From: Berkiella_A sp964633725
GTDB taxonomy: Bacteria; Pseudomonadota; Gammaproteobacteria; Berkiellales; Berkiellaceae
Length of the DNA stretch: 9,009 nt
NCBI GenBank assembly: GCA_964633725.1
Contig: CAZWHY010000068.1
Location: 1-9,009, forward strand
Reading direction: 5' to 3'
Shown here: positions 1 to 6,679 of the stretch, piece after piece
How the letters are laid out: every line of letters begins with the position of its first letter
How positions within the stretch are numbered: the first letter of the stretch is position 1
Notes under the pieces: model-generated
Seen by the model: the letters and a program-made list of their open reading frames with translations, nothing else
Database searches by the model: none
What the model was told of the DNA's origin: nothing
Position numbers and translations under genes: made by a program

Positions 1-155
1 AAATGTTCCTTAATTATACAAGGAAGTTTGTCTCAGTCACATTGACACAGAGGGAAAATGTGAAAAACGTGAGCTTTAAAAAGTACACATAATAGGGGGT
101 CAAACGGATAGAACAAAGCAATCAGTTTTGACGTCTAATTAAAGGAACTGACCTT

Positions 156-184
156 TTATTGTTCGAATGTAGATGTGGTATAAT
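156..184 (+). promoter_or_regulatory. Putative extended -10 promoter of trhO
   Basis: A perfect TATAAT at 179-184 is preceded by TG one base upstream (TGGTATAAT, 176-184), which is the extended -10 form. The -35 region is weak: TTATTG at 156-161 gives a 17-base spacer, so recognition would rest mainly on the extended -10. The start codon at 231 lies 46 bases downstream of the box, leaving a short 5' leader. Upstream, TTCCTT (6-11) and AAGGAA (20-25) could form a small hairpin without a good T-run. I see no gene in 1-158. Confidence 0.6.
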
Positions 185-230
185 TTTCACAATTTGTCGA
201 TATAACCATAATTTTTCAGAAGGTAACCAC

Positions 231-1169
231 ATGACAACTTATGTCATTTGCGCTCTATATAAGTTCGCTACACTTGATAACTTTGAGGACCTTAAAAAGC
301 CTTTGTTATCCATTATGACGCAACATAAAGTGTATGGTACGTTATTACTTGCCAAAGAAGGTATTAACGGCACAGTGGCGAGCACTAGAGAGGGTACTGA
401 CTCGCTATTGCATTATCTCAATCAACACCCTAGCCTTAGTCCGATAAGCCATAAAGAATCATATAGTCATGAGATGCCATTTAAGCGAACCAAGGTAAAA
501 TTAAAGAAAGAAATTGTAACCATGGGTGTCAATGGCATAGATCCCACACACATTTCAGGTACATACGTAAAACCAAAGGATTGGAATGCGCTGATATCTG
601 ATCCCAACGTGACGCTAATTGATACGCGCAACGATTATGAAGTTAAAATTGGTACCTTTCACAATGCTATCAATCCTAATACAGGAACCTTCAGAGAGTT
701 CCCTCAATACGTAAAAAATAATTTAGACCCCGAAAAAAATAAAAAAATCGCCATGTATTGTACCGGTGGCATCAGGTGTGAAAAATCGACAGCTTATTTA
801 AAAGAAAAGGGCTTCGATGAGGTCTACCACTTAGAGGGTGGTATTTTAAAATATCTTGAAGAAGTGCCACAAGCAGAAACAATGTGGGAAGGTGAGTGTT
901 TTGTTTTTGATGAGAGGGTTGCTGTTAATCATGATTTATCACCTGGTTCTTATGATCAATGCTATGCTTGTAGAATGCCTATCACTGCAGAACAAAAACT
1001 GAGCGCCCAATACATCAAGGGTGTGAGCTGTGATTTTTGCTTTAACAAAATGACACCTGGGCAAAAAGAGAGATTCGCTGAAAGACAAAAACAAATTCTA
1101 TTAGCCAGATCAAGAGGTGAAAAACACATTGGCACCAAAGTGCCCTCGGGTTCTGAAACTAGCGTTTAA
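231..1169 (+). CDS. trhO: tRNA uridine(34) hydroxylase TrhO (rhodanese domain, YceA family)
   Basis: TrhO is known to catalyse oxygen-dependent hydroxylation of wobble uridine in tRNA, the first step toward 5-carboxymethoxy- or methoxyuridine; it acts in the cytoplasm. The 312-residue product has the family layout. An N-terminal acylphosphatase-like part carries LAKEGINGTV (about residues 40-49). A rhodanese domain follows (about 110-215), with LIDTRNDYE and the active loop MYCTGGIRCEK holding the presumed catalytic Cys177 and the conserved Cys183. The C-terminus has two CxxC pairs (Cys244/247 and Cys267/270) that look like a metal site. I chose the ATG at 231 because AGAAGGT (218-224) sits just upstream and the family motif YVICALYKF begins at once. 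An upstream in-frame TTG at 159 would put translation inside the promoter. No T-rich terminator follows. The gene stands alone, flanked on the right by mobile-element remains. Length is close to that expected for the family. Confidence 0.95.
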   Translation: MTTYVICALYKFATLDNFEDLKKPLLSIMTQHKVYGTLLLAKEGINGTVASTREGTDSLLHYLNQHPSLSPISHKESYSHEMPFKRTKVKLKKEIVTMGVNGIDPTHISGTYVKPKDWNALISDPNVTLIDTRNDYEVKIGTFHNAINPNTGTFREFPQYVKNNLDPEKNKKIAMYCTGGIRCEKSTAYLKEKGFDEVYHLEGGILKYLEEVPQAETMWEGECFVFDERVAVNHDLSPGSYDQCYACRMPITAEQKLSAQYIKGVSCDFCFNKMTPGQKERFAERQKQILLARSRGEKHIGTKVPSGSETSV

Positions 1170-1189
1170 GCAGAAAGGAAGCAATGACC

Positions 1190-1227
1190 GTGAAGTTCCC
1201 GTAAATAATTATTTACTGGAACTTCAC
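1190..1227. repeat. 38-bp near-perfect palindrome downstream of trhO
   Basis: GTGAAGTTCC (1190-1199) pairs with GGAACTTCAC (1218-1227). The inner 16 bases, GTAAATAATTATTTAC (1201-1216), are a perfect palindrome, and one C/T mismatch separates the two blocks. In RNA this would be a strong hairpin, but on the plus strand it is followed by A residues, not T residues, and on the minus strand there is no T-run either. It is therefore not a standard intrinsic terminator. It may still block exonucleases at the trhO mRNA end, or be a remnant of a mobile-element end or operator. One arm recurs at 1650-1662. Confidence 0.75.
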
Positions 1228-1256
1228 AAAAAAGTACTAGACAGATCCTTCTTTAT

Positions 1257-1370
1257 CTAGCCTTTCTTCAACATCGCCACCAACTCAATTCCGGCCAAAG
1301 TACCTTGGGCAGATTCAATGTTTTTAAAACCCAACATGTTCCGGATAATACCTTTGTAACCTTACGGCAC
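1257..1370 (-). pseudogene. IS6-family-like transposase remnant (C-terminal tail)
   Basis: Read on the minus strand, the open stretch 1361-1257 encodes 34 residues containing MLGFKNIESAQGTLAGIEL followed by VAMLKKG and a stop. This closely resembles the end of IS6/IS26-type transposases, where an RPMLGFKSF...LAGIELxxMLKKGQ pattern is typical; the identification rests on memory of the family. An in-frame TAA at 1364-1362 interrupts the reading, and GTG GTG CCG just upstream in the same frame reads VVP. The DDE catalytic domain is absent, so this is a dead fragment. The 1371-1477 stretch upstream has a short closed reading frame of 26 codons (1465-1385, minus) that I do not recognise. Confidence 0.6.
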
Positions 1371-1477
1371 CACTGCGCAACTAATTATCTCTGCCGTGTT
1401 AGAACACCAGGCATAGAAGCCAACTCAGCGGGTAAGTCGATGACACGCTCCCTAATATCTGTGTACTAAACTATTGA

Positions 1478-1672
1478 TTATTTACCCCTGGATTTACCTT
1501 GTCTTATGTCGTTTTCAAATTTTTTTGAAATTCTCGCCTGCTCTCGTTGCTTTTTTTCTCTGTCGCTCATCCATGGGTCTGCCCCCCTGCCCCAATTATC
1601 TAACCCAGTATCTTTTTGGTCTCTCCCGCATAAGTACCAAACATTACTCACTGGAACTTCACCATAATACAC
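1478..1672 (-). CDS. Hypothetical 64-residue reading frame, possibly a gene fragment
   Basis: I do not recognise this product. From the ATG at 1672 it encodes 64 residues: a short N-terminus with VWYLCGRDQKDTG, a Gly/Trp/Asp-rich middle, and a strongly charged, probably helical C-terminal half (residues about 36-64) rich in Lys, Arg, Glu and Gln and ending GKSRGK. This composition looks more like real protein than antisense noise. However, the first nine or so codons overlap the opposite-strand ISAs1 remnant, and no good ribosome binding site precedes the ATG. The true gene may have been longer and cut by the insertion. No membrane segment or signal peptide is visible. It could also be a chance frame. 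Confidence 0.3.
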   Translation of the reverse strand: MYYGEVPVSNVWYLCGRDQKDTGLDNWGRGADPWMSDREKKQREQARISKKFENDIRQGKSRGK

Positions 1673-2043
1673 AACATAAATTCATCGATATTTTAGTTTC
1701 AGCCTTTATTGGCAGTCTATGTGGTTGTGATGATTGGGTAGAAGTTGAAGAGTTTTGTAATAGAAAAAAAAGAATGTTTGAGGGTGTTTTAGAGTGACTG
1801 CATGGTATCCCATCACATGACACTTTCGGCCGCGTTTTTTCTATGATTGGCTCATATCATTTTGAAAAAATATTTATCGATTGGATGAGTGAAATCTTTG
1901 TGAAAACCGAAGGTAAAATAATCACTATTGATGGGGGAACTATTTGTGCTACTCGAGATAAAGGTGAACTAAAGAATATTCATCTGATCAATGCTTGGGC
2001 TTATAAAAACAAGTTAACCCACCCATGCAACATGAATGCCTAG
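1640..2043 (+). pseudogene. ISAs1-family (H-repeat type) transposase remnant
   Basis: One plus-strand frame encodes the N-terminal part of an ISAs1-type transposase: HKFIDILVSAFIGSLCGCDD, WVEVEEF, then GIPSHDTFGRVFS, FEKIFIDWM, IITIDGGT with the first catalytic Asp of the DDE triad (codon 1930-1932), and NIHLINAWA. The family normally has these blocks in this order. A TGA at 1795-1797 interrupts the frame between GVLE and LHGIPSHD, and both halves are in the same frame, so this is a nonsense change, not a frameshift. The usual IDGK lysine is Gly. Similarity stops near 2020 and the frame closes at 2043 at about a third of the usual length, so the second and third catalytic residues are lost. 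No terminal inverted repeats could be placed. Confidence 0.85.
1650..1662 (+). repeat. 13-bp direct copy of a palindrome arm
   Basis: ACTGGAACTTCAC at 1650-1662 is identical to 1215-1227, the right arm of the 38-bp palindrome. The copies are 435 bp apart and flank the IS6-like tail and the unrecognised 64-codon frame. This copy lies at the 5' end of the readable ISAs1 transposase sequence. It could mark a former element boundary or be coincidence. Confidence 0.6.
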
Positions 2044-2308
2044 GATTGATCTGACTCGGCGGCTAATGTGGCTGACGACTTCTCGCACCCAGTTGAATGA
2101 CTGTTCACTTTTCCTTTGTTGCTCATAGGGTACTCCTCGGCTCGTAATATTATAATTATACCCGGGTTAGGTAGGCCACTTCACCATACTATGGGTCTAA
2201 TTACACGTGCTTTATTAGAAGATTATGGTACAACCTATGGGCAAGAAAAAAGGCCATGCCTAATTTGATCTAGCCCTTAGGTTGTTCCCAAAGAATAATG
2301 TTATTCAA
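2044..2308. other. Gene-free stretch between ISAs1 remnant and csp
   Basis: No intact gene is seen. On the minus strand a 28-codon frame starts with ATG at about 2130 behind a GGAG box and ends next to the ISAs1 remnant. On the plus strand a 25-codon frame runs 2191-2268. Neither resembles a protein I know. The 2040-2130 part is richer in G+C than its surroundings, which suggests foreign or decayed mobile DNA. The csp transcript probably ends in this stretch. Confidence 0.4.
2246..2266 (-). terminator. Possible weak intrinsic terminator of csp
   Basis: In the minus-strand transcript AGGC, a three-base loop and GCCT (2261-2251) are followed by a run of T residues complementary to the A-run at 2246-2251. 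A-T pairs could extend the stem. It lies about 45 bases past the csp stop codon. The core stem is only four pairs, so the call is tentative. Confidence 0.35.
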
Positions 2309-2515
2309 CTAGACAATTACAATATTCTCTGCTTGAAGGCCTTTGGCACCTTTAGTAACTGTGAATTCTACTTTTTGACCTTCAATCAAAGTTTTTGATG
2401 GGCCAGAAATAGCGTTAACGTGCGCAAAAACATCGGGTTCTCCAGAATCTTGCTTAATAAAGCCAAAACCTTTTGTTTCATCGAACCATTTAACGATTCC
2501 TGTGGATTGTGACAT
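2309..2515 (-). CDS. CspA-family cold-shock protein
   Basis: This is a 68-residue single cold-shock domain, the normal family length. Such proteins bind single-stranded RNA or DNA through a five-strand OB-fold and act as RNA chaperones or antiterminators in the cytoplasm. The RNP1 motif KGFGFI is at residues 15-20 and RNP2 (VFAHV) at 29-33, with the usual GIVKWFDETKGFGFI opening and a QAENIVIV ending. The ATG at 2515 is supported by TAGGA about nine bases upstream on the minus strand. It is intact although surrounded by transposase remains, so it is likely under selection. Whether it is cold-induced cannot be told: the upstream 150 bases contain no promoter I could place with confidence. The paralogue letter cannot be assigned from sequence alone. 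Confidence 0.93.
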   Translation of the reverse strand: MSQSTGIVKWFDETKGFGFIKQDSGEPDVFAHVNAISGPSKTLIEGQKVEFTVTKGAKGLQAENIVIV

Positions 2516-2735
2516 ATTTATATCCTATTTATTGTTCAGAAGTAATTGAAGCCTATAGATAAGGCCATATGGCTGGAAGAATTGCTATTACTTTATGAAG
2601 AACAAACCGAAATACAATACATATCTCATGGAAATTGCACACATAAATACATCAAATAACTTTCAAGCTGTCTTACATAATATACTGCCTTGCCTAGTTG
2701 TCAAATAAATATCGTCGAAAGGGGTATATTTTCGG

Positions 2736-2909
2736 ATGGAAAGGCCATATCGCGGCTTAATAGACACTTTGCAGTGGAATATTCTGTGGCCAGGTCGGAA
2801 GAACTGGCTGTTTGTAGGTTCTGATAAAGGCGATGAAACTGCAACGGTTATGCTGAGCTTAATTGGAGCTGCCAAGCAGAAACGACTAAACACAATATCT
2901 TATTATTAG
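2736..2909 (+). pseudogene. IS66-family transposase (TnpC) remnant, C-terminal part
   Basis: The plus-strand frame read from about 2736 contains GRKNWLFVGSDKGDETATV followed by MLSLIGAAKQ (2793-2879). This matches the conserved region near the end of IS66 transposases, typically GRKNWLFAGSD-GGE-AA-xYSLI-TAK. The frame then closes with TAG at 2907-2909. The preceding 19 residues (MERPYRGLIDTLQWNILWP) no longer match the expected AERALR segment, and an in-frame TAA lies at 2706-2708. The catalytic part is gone, so the fragment is non-functional. A 10-bp sequence, AAGGCCATAT, occurs at 2561-2570 and again at 2741-2750. The region from 2516 to 2735 has no other gene that I can see. Confidence 0.75.
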
Positions 2910-3001
2910 CAATTTGCTAAGCGGCAAAAAGTATGATGAAACGGTTGGTTGTGTTGAGACTGTTTCAGGATTGATGCAGTTCTGTGAACACTCCCTCAGG
3001 A

Positions 3002-5161
3002 TCATTCAGTCACCTCTTGAACAACATTTTTACACTTTGGATAGTTTGAGCAGCCATAAAATCTTCCTCTTGCGCCCTTTCGTTCGACAAAGTATCCTGT
3101 TTTACATTTAGAGCACTGCTGACTTGTTTTTTTTGCTGTGACTCTTTTTGCCCCTGGTTTGCCCTTAGCATCAGGCAATGTAACTGTGCACTCAGGATAT
3201 CCTGTACATCCCCAGAAATACGTGTTTTTTGATTTTACCTTTCGTCTGACCATGGGTTTCTTGCAAGAGTGACATTTATATTTACTAGTGGAGGTTTGTG
3301 CTGCTTGAGTGGATGGTATAGATGTAGAGCGGCCTTGACTTAATGCGTTAAGCATTGTTTTTAAATTATTGTTTTGAGTCTCTATAAATACATCCAATGG
3401 CAATATGCCTAATGCAACCTCCTCTAGATCCTGCTCCCATCTAGCTGTTGTTGCAGGATCCTTTACTTCATTGGGCAGCAGCTCAACTAATGCTCTGCCT
3501 TTTTCAGAGGATACTAATTTTTTCTTGTTGCGAGTTATGTATTCCCGTTTTATTAGAGTTTCAATGATTGCGGCCCGGGTTGCTTGAGTACCAATGCCCG
3601 ATGTCTCTTTTAATATTTTCTTAAGCTTCGGTTCTTCTACATAGCGACCAATGGATTCCATAGCGCCAATTAAAGTACCTTCCGTAAAGTGTGCTGGAGA
3701 TTTTGTTTTTTTCTTAGCAACTTTTTCTTGCGCTACTGTTAATCTTTGGCCTTCAGCCCAGTTAGGTAAATCTTGTGTTGTTTCATCTTCTCCTTTAGAT
3801 GTACTTCCCCATTTGTTGATGTCAAGCGCTTTTTTCCAGCCTGGAACCAATGGAATTTTACCTGTGGCTGAGAACTTTTCATTTTCACAGCTAACAATAA
3901 TTTTTGTATGTTTATATACAAAATCACCCAAAAACTGAGAAATATAGACAGCCCGAATTAAATGAAATATTTTAAGTATGTCTGTAGGCATCGTTGACAG
4001 ATTTATATTACTATTTGTTGTTGGGATAATTCCATGGTGAGCAGTTACTTTCTTATCATTCCAGGTTGGTGATTTAAACTTTATATCGCAGCTTTTTATT
4101 AAGTTCGACAAGGATGGATCACACCGCAAAAGTGCATCCAGTACATTTTTTGACTCAGCATGCTGCGACACAGGAAGATAGCCACAATCCGTTCTTGGAT
4201 AAGTCGTTATTTTGTATTTTTCATACAGTGCTTGAGCGGCTGATAATGTTTCTTTTGCGGAAAATCCATATAACGCAGATGCCTTCTTTTGCAATGCGGA
4301 AAGTGAAAATGGTAATGGTGGGGATAGCCTTTTTTTCTTTTTGGTGAGTTTGGTAACAGTGGCAGGTTGACCATGTATTTTATTTGCAATATTTTTGATT
4401 GCGATGCTATCAAGGCACCGGCTCTGTTCATTGTTTTGAAATGACTCTGGAACAATCCATTTTAACCAAATGCTAATATTCTCGTTGTCCACAAACTGAG
4501 CAAATAATTCAAAGTAATCTTGTGGTTGGAACTGTTCAATCGCTTTATCTCTTGTCACAATTAATTGTAGCGTTGGGGTCTGAACTCTGCCAACAGACAA
4601 AACACCCTCACCAAATTTTCCAAATAAGGCACTTGTCGCCATAGTCATATTCATGCCAACTGTCCAGTCTGCTCGTTGTCGCCCCAGTCCCGCATGATAT
4701 AAACTTTCTGTTGAACTGCCAGGCTTTATAACCTTAAGTGCCTTTTGGATGCTAACATCATCCAATGCAGACAACCATAGTCTTTCTATTTTTCCTTGGT
4801 AATTGCAATAAGCCATTAACTCTCGAGCAATTAACTCACCCTCTCTATCAGCATCAGTCGCGATAACGATATGGTTTGAAGATTTTATCAGTTTTTTAAC
4901 GGCCGCAAGTTGTTTTTTGACCCTGCTGACAGGCTCCATATGCCATTTTTCAGGGATAACAGGTAGCTTTTCAATACGCCATGGTTTTAGATCTGCACAA
5001 TAATACTCGGGTTTGGCGGCTTCAAGTAAGTGGCCAAGGCACCAGGTTACAATAACCTCTGAACCTTCAATATAGCTTTCGCGCTTTTTTGTCGCACCCA
5101 AAACTCGTGAAATATCTCTAGCTTGGCTGGGTTTCTCGCAAACAAACAACTTTTTGTCCAT
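3002..5161 (-). CDS. topB: DNA topoisomerase III (type IA) with two zinc ribbons
   Basis: Topoisomerase III cuts one DNA strand through a 5'-phosphotyrosine and passes another strand. It decatenates replication and recombination intermediates and usually works with a RecQ-type helicase. The 719-residue protein starts with a Toprim domain: Glu9 in FVCEKPSQA and the metal motif DADREGE (Asp103, Asp105, Glu107). Next come LGRQRADWTVGMNMT (159-173) and GVLSVGRVQTPTLQLI (186-201), then the active-site Tyr321 in TTYPRTDCGYLP. SGIGTQATRAAIIETL (521-536) is a conserved late motif. Two zinc ribbons end the protein: Cys630/633/652/658 and Cys683/686/704/710. The zinc tail makes it longer than E. coli TopB (about 650 residues). 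All key residues are present. The ATG at 5161 is preceded by a weak AAAGAGA box. It is transcribed divergently from fdh and towards the IS66 remnant; no clear terminator follows. Confidence 0.96.
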   Translation of the reverse strand: MDKKLFVCEKPSQARDISRVLGATKKRESYIEGSEVIVTWCLGHLLEAAKPEYYCADLKPWRIEKLPVIPEKWHMEPVSRVKKQLAAVKKLIKSSNHIVIATDADREGELIARELMAYCNYQGKIERLWLSALDDVSIQKALKVIKPGSSTESLYHAGLGRQRADWTVGMNMTMATSALFGKFGEGVLSVGRVQTPTLQLIVTRDKAIEQFQPQDYFELFAQFVDNENISIWLKWIVPESFQNNEQSRCLDSIAIKNIANKIHGQPATVTKLTKKKKRLSPPLPFSLSALQKKASALYGFSAKETLSAAQALYEKYKITTYPRTDCGYLPVSQHAESKNVLDALLRCDPSLSNLIKSCDIKFKSPTWNDKKVTAHHGIIPTTNSNINLSTMPTDILKIFHLIRAVYISQFLGDFVYKHTKIIVSCENEKFSATGKIPLVPGWKKALDINKWGSTSKGEDETTQDLPNWAEGQRLTVAQEKVAKKKTKSPAHFTEGTLIGAMESIGRYVEEPKLKKILKETSGIGTQATRAAIIETLIKREYITRNKKKLVSSEKGRALVELLPNEVKDPATTARWEQDLEEVALGILPLDVFIETQNNNLKTMLNALSQGRSTSIPSTQAAQTSTSKYKCHSCKKPMVRRKVKSKNTYFWGCTGYPECTVTLPDAKGKPGAKRVTAKKTSQQCSKCKTGYFVERKGARGRFYGCSNYPKCKNVVQEVTE

Positions 5162-5192
5162 ATTATTTTTCTCTTTGTCGTCTTATAGCTCT

Positions 5193-5222
5193 ATTATCTT
5201 GAATATGGTTTTTACAGTACAA
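5193..5222 (-). promoter_or_regulatory. Possible topB promoter
   Basis: On the minus strand GATAAT (5198-5193) fits a -10 box at five of six positions. TTGTAC (5222-5217), 18 bases upstream, is a poor -35 box. The start codon is about 30 bases downstream. The assignment is by pattern only; other A+T-rich boxes nearby could serve instead. Confidence 0.3.
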
Positions 5223-5258
5223 AATAAATAAAGTTGTTGCAACCAATGACTATGCTTG

Positions 5259-5292
5259 TTGGCTAACATTTCTTGGTCGGAATATATTGGTC
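5259..5292 (+). promoter_or_regulatory. Three TTGG boxes at 14-bp spacing upstream of fdh
   Basis: TTGGCT at 5259-5264, TTGGTC at 5273-5278 and TTGGTC at 5287-5292 start exactly 14 bases apart. The last box abuts the putative fdh -35 box. An inverted pair CAATGAC (5244-5250) and GTCATTG (5290-5296) brackets the same stretch. This arrangement could be an activator or repressor site for the fdh-hut genes, but the boxes are short and chance cannot be excluded. Confidence 0.3.
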
Positions 5293-5293
5293 A

Positions 5294-5323
5294 TTGCATT
5301 TTCATTCCATATTCTACTATGTA
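5294..5323 (+). promoter_or_regulatory. Possible fdh promoter
   Basis: TTGCAT (5294-5299) matches the -35 consensus at four positions, and TATGTA (5318-5323) is a moderate -10 box after an 18-base spacer. The fdh ATG is 38 bases past the -10 box. The weak match fits a promoter that needs an activator, in line with the repeated boxes just upstream. Confidence 0.4.
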
Positions 5324-5361
5324 ATACTTCACTTCTTTTGACAGGAAATTAAGAGGACGTC

Positions 5362-6597
5362 ATGGCAGAAAGCAAACCAAATTTTAAAACAAATCAATCA
5401 CTTAAGGTATTGTGCGTACTTTACAAAGATCCTGCCTTAGGCTATCCACCCCAATATGCTCGAGAACAAATTCCAGAGCTTACAAAATATCCTGATGGAC
5501 AATCATTACCAACGCCTAAAGATATTGATTTCGAACCTGGAGAAATGCTGGGGTGTGTTTCGGGTGAGCTGGGTCTTCGTAAATGGTTGGAAGGTAAAGG
5601 GCATACTCTTATTGTGACATCAGATAAAGATGGTGTAAACTCTGAATTTGAACGTGAACTAGTGGATGCAGATATTGTCATATCTCAGCCATTTTGGCCT
5701 GCATATTTAACATCAGATCGATTAGCAAAAGCTAAAAATCTAAAATTAGCCATTACAGCGGGTATAGGCTCTGACCATGTTGATTTACAGGCCGCTCAAG
5801 GCAAAGATTTAACGGTTTGTGAAGTCACATATTGCAATAGCATTAGCGTTGCGGAACATGCTGTTATGATGATTTTATCTTTAGTTCGAAATTATATTCC
5901 TCAGTATAAGCAAGTTGTTCAAGGAGAATGGAATATTGCAGATTGTGTGTCCCGCGCTTATGATTTAGAAGGGATGAATATAGGTTGCATTGCAGCAGGC
6001 CGCATTGGCTTAGCTGTTTTGAAACGTTTGCATCCATTCGATGTAAAGCTACACTATACAGATAAACATAGATTGTCATTACAAGAAGAAGAGCAGTTGA
6101 ATTTGCAGTATCATCCTGATGTTGAGTCTTTAGTCAAATCTTGTGACGTGGTATCAATACATTGTCCTTTACACCCTGAAACAGAAAATTTATTTGATGA
6201 AAAACTCATTAATAAAATGCGCAAAGGCAGTTATTTGATTAACACTGCCAGGGGAAAAATTTGTGATCGTGATGCTATCGCTAATGCTTTGAAAAGCGGC
6301 CAGCTTGCTGGGTATGCTGGTGATGTATGGTTTCCTCAACCAGCGCCTCAAGACCATCCATGGCGCAGTATGCCGAATCATGCCATGACGCCACACACTT
6401 CAGGCACAACATTATCCGCTCAGGCTCGTTATGCTGCTGGAGTAAGAGAAATATTGGAAAGCTGGATTGAGGGCAAACCCATGCGTGAAGAATATCTTAT
6501 CGTTCAAGCAGGGAAATTAGCGGGTGCAGGCGCTCATGCTTATAGTGAGGGCAATACCACAGGCGGCTCAGAAGAAGCTAGCCAATTCAAAGATTAA
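5362..6597 (+). CDS. fdh: NAD-type formate dehydrogenase (D-2-hydroxyacid dehydrogenase family)
   Basis: This soluble, metal-free enzyme oxidises formate to CO2 and reduces NAD+. The 411 residues closely follow the recalled Pseudomonas sp. 101 enzyme, with an offset of about 13 residues from a longer N-terminus. Visible are VISQPFWPAYLT (106-117), TAGIGSDHVDL (132-142), Asn159 in TYCNSISVAEH, and the nucleotide loop AAGRIG (211-216). Cofactor-selecting Asp234 lies in YTDKHR. Catalytic Arg297 is in NTARGK, Asp321 and Gln326 in AGDVWFPQPAP, and His345 in MTPHTSGTT. All expected catalytic residues are present. Asp234 is followed by Lys where the Pseudomonas enzyme has Arg; retained Asp supports NAD+ preference. 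AAGAGGA (5351-5357) sits four bases before the ATG. hutG follows after 82 bases on the same strand, so formate released by HutG is a likely substrate. Nothing indicates a molybdenum or tungsten type enzyme. Confidence 0.95.
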   Translation: MAESKPNFKTNQSLKVLCVLYKDPALGYPPQYAREQIPELTKYPDGQSLPTPKDIDFEPGEMLGCVSGELGLRKWLEGKGHTLIVTSDKDGVNSEFERELVDADIVISQPFWPAYLTSDRLAKAKNLKLAITAGIGSDHVDLQAAQGKDLTVCEVTYCNSISVAEHAVMMILSLVRNYIPQYKQVVQGEWNIADCVSRAYDLEGMNIGCIAAGRIGLAVLKRLHPFDVKLHYTDKHRLSLQEEEQLNLQYHPDVESLVKSCDVVSIHCPLHPETENLFDEKLINKMRKGSYLINTARGKICDRDAIANALKSGQLAGYAGDVWFPQPAPQDHPWRSMPNHAMTPHTSGTTLSAQARYAAGVREILESWIEGKPMREEYLIVQAGKLAGAGAHAYSEGNTTGGSEEASQFKD

Positions 6598-6607
6598 TAT
6601 TTACGTA

Positions 6608-6653
6608 TTGCTTTGCAGAGTCTAGAACGTCCCTGCGAAGCGATTATTAGACT
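6608..6653 (+). promoter_or_regulatory. RNA stem-loop between fdh and hutG
   Basis: TTGCTTTGCAG (6608-6618) can pair with CTGCGAAGCGA (6633-6643) over 11 positions, two of them G-U, around a 14-base loop. AGTCTA at the 5' edge of that loop (6619-6624) is complementary to TAGACT at 6648-6653, which offers a second, overlapping pairing. Only TTATTAG follows the main stem, so it is a poor terminator. It ends 26 bases before the hutG ATG and could attenuate read-through, stabilise the fdh message or modulate hutG translation. Confidence 0.45.
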
Positions 6654-6679
6654 AATGTCTTTACGATGGAAAATAAATA

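Noticed and set aside
159..230. A longer trhO start at the TTG codon at 159
   Set aside because: It overlaps the promoter -10 box and the extra 24 residues do not look like the family; the ATG at 231 has a ribosome binding site and the expected first motif.
1190..1236. Palindrome as intrinsic terminator of trhO
   Set aside because: The stem is followed by A residues on the plus strand and has no T-run on either strand.
2663..2893. Minus-strand 76-codon frame opposite the IS66 remnant
   Set aside because: The plus strand carries the recognisable IS66 motif here; the minus frame has no family resemblance and is a shadow.
2914..3111. Plus-strand 65-codon frame running into topB
   Set aside because: Its second half is antisense to the zinc-ribbon end of topB and the first half shows no known motif.
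3405..4455. Several 60-95 codon frames on both strands within topB
   Set aside because: They overlap well-conserved topB coding sequence in other frames and show no domains.
5442..6396. Minus-strand frames within fdh
   Set aside because: They are antisense to conserved formate dehydrogenase motifs and have no recognisable content.
6608..6653. Terminator separating fdh from hutG
   Set aside because: The stem is followed by TTATTAG, not a run of T residues, so strong termination is unlikely.
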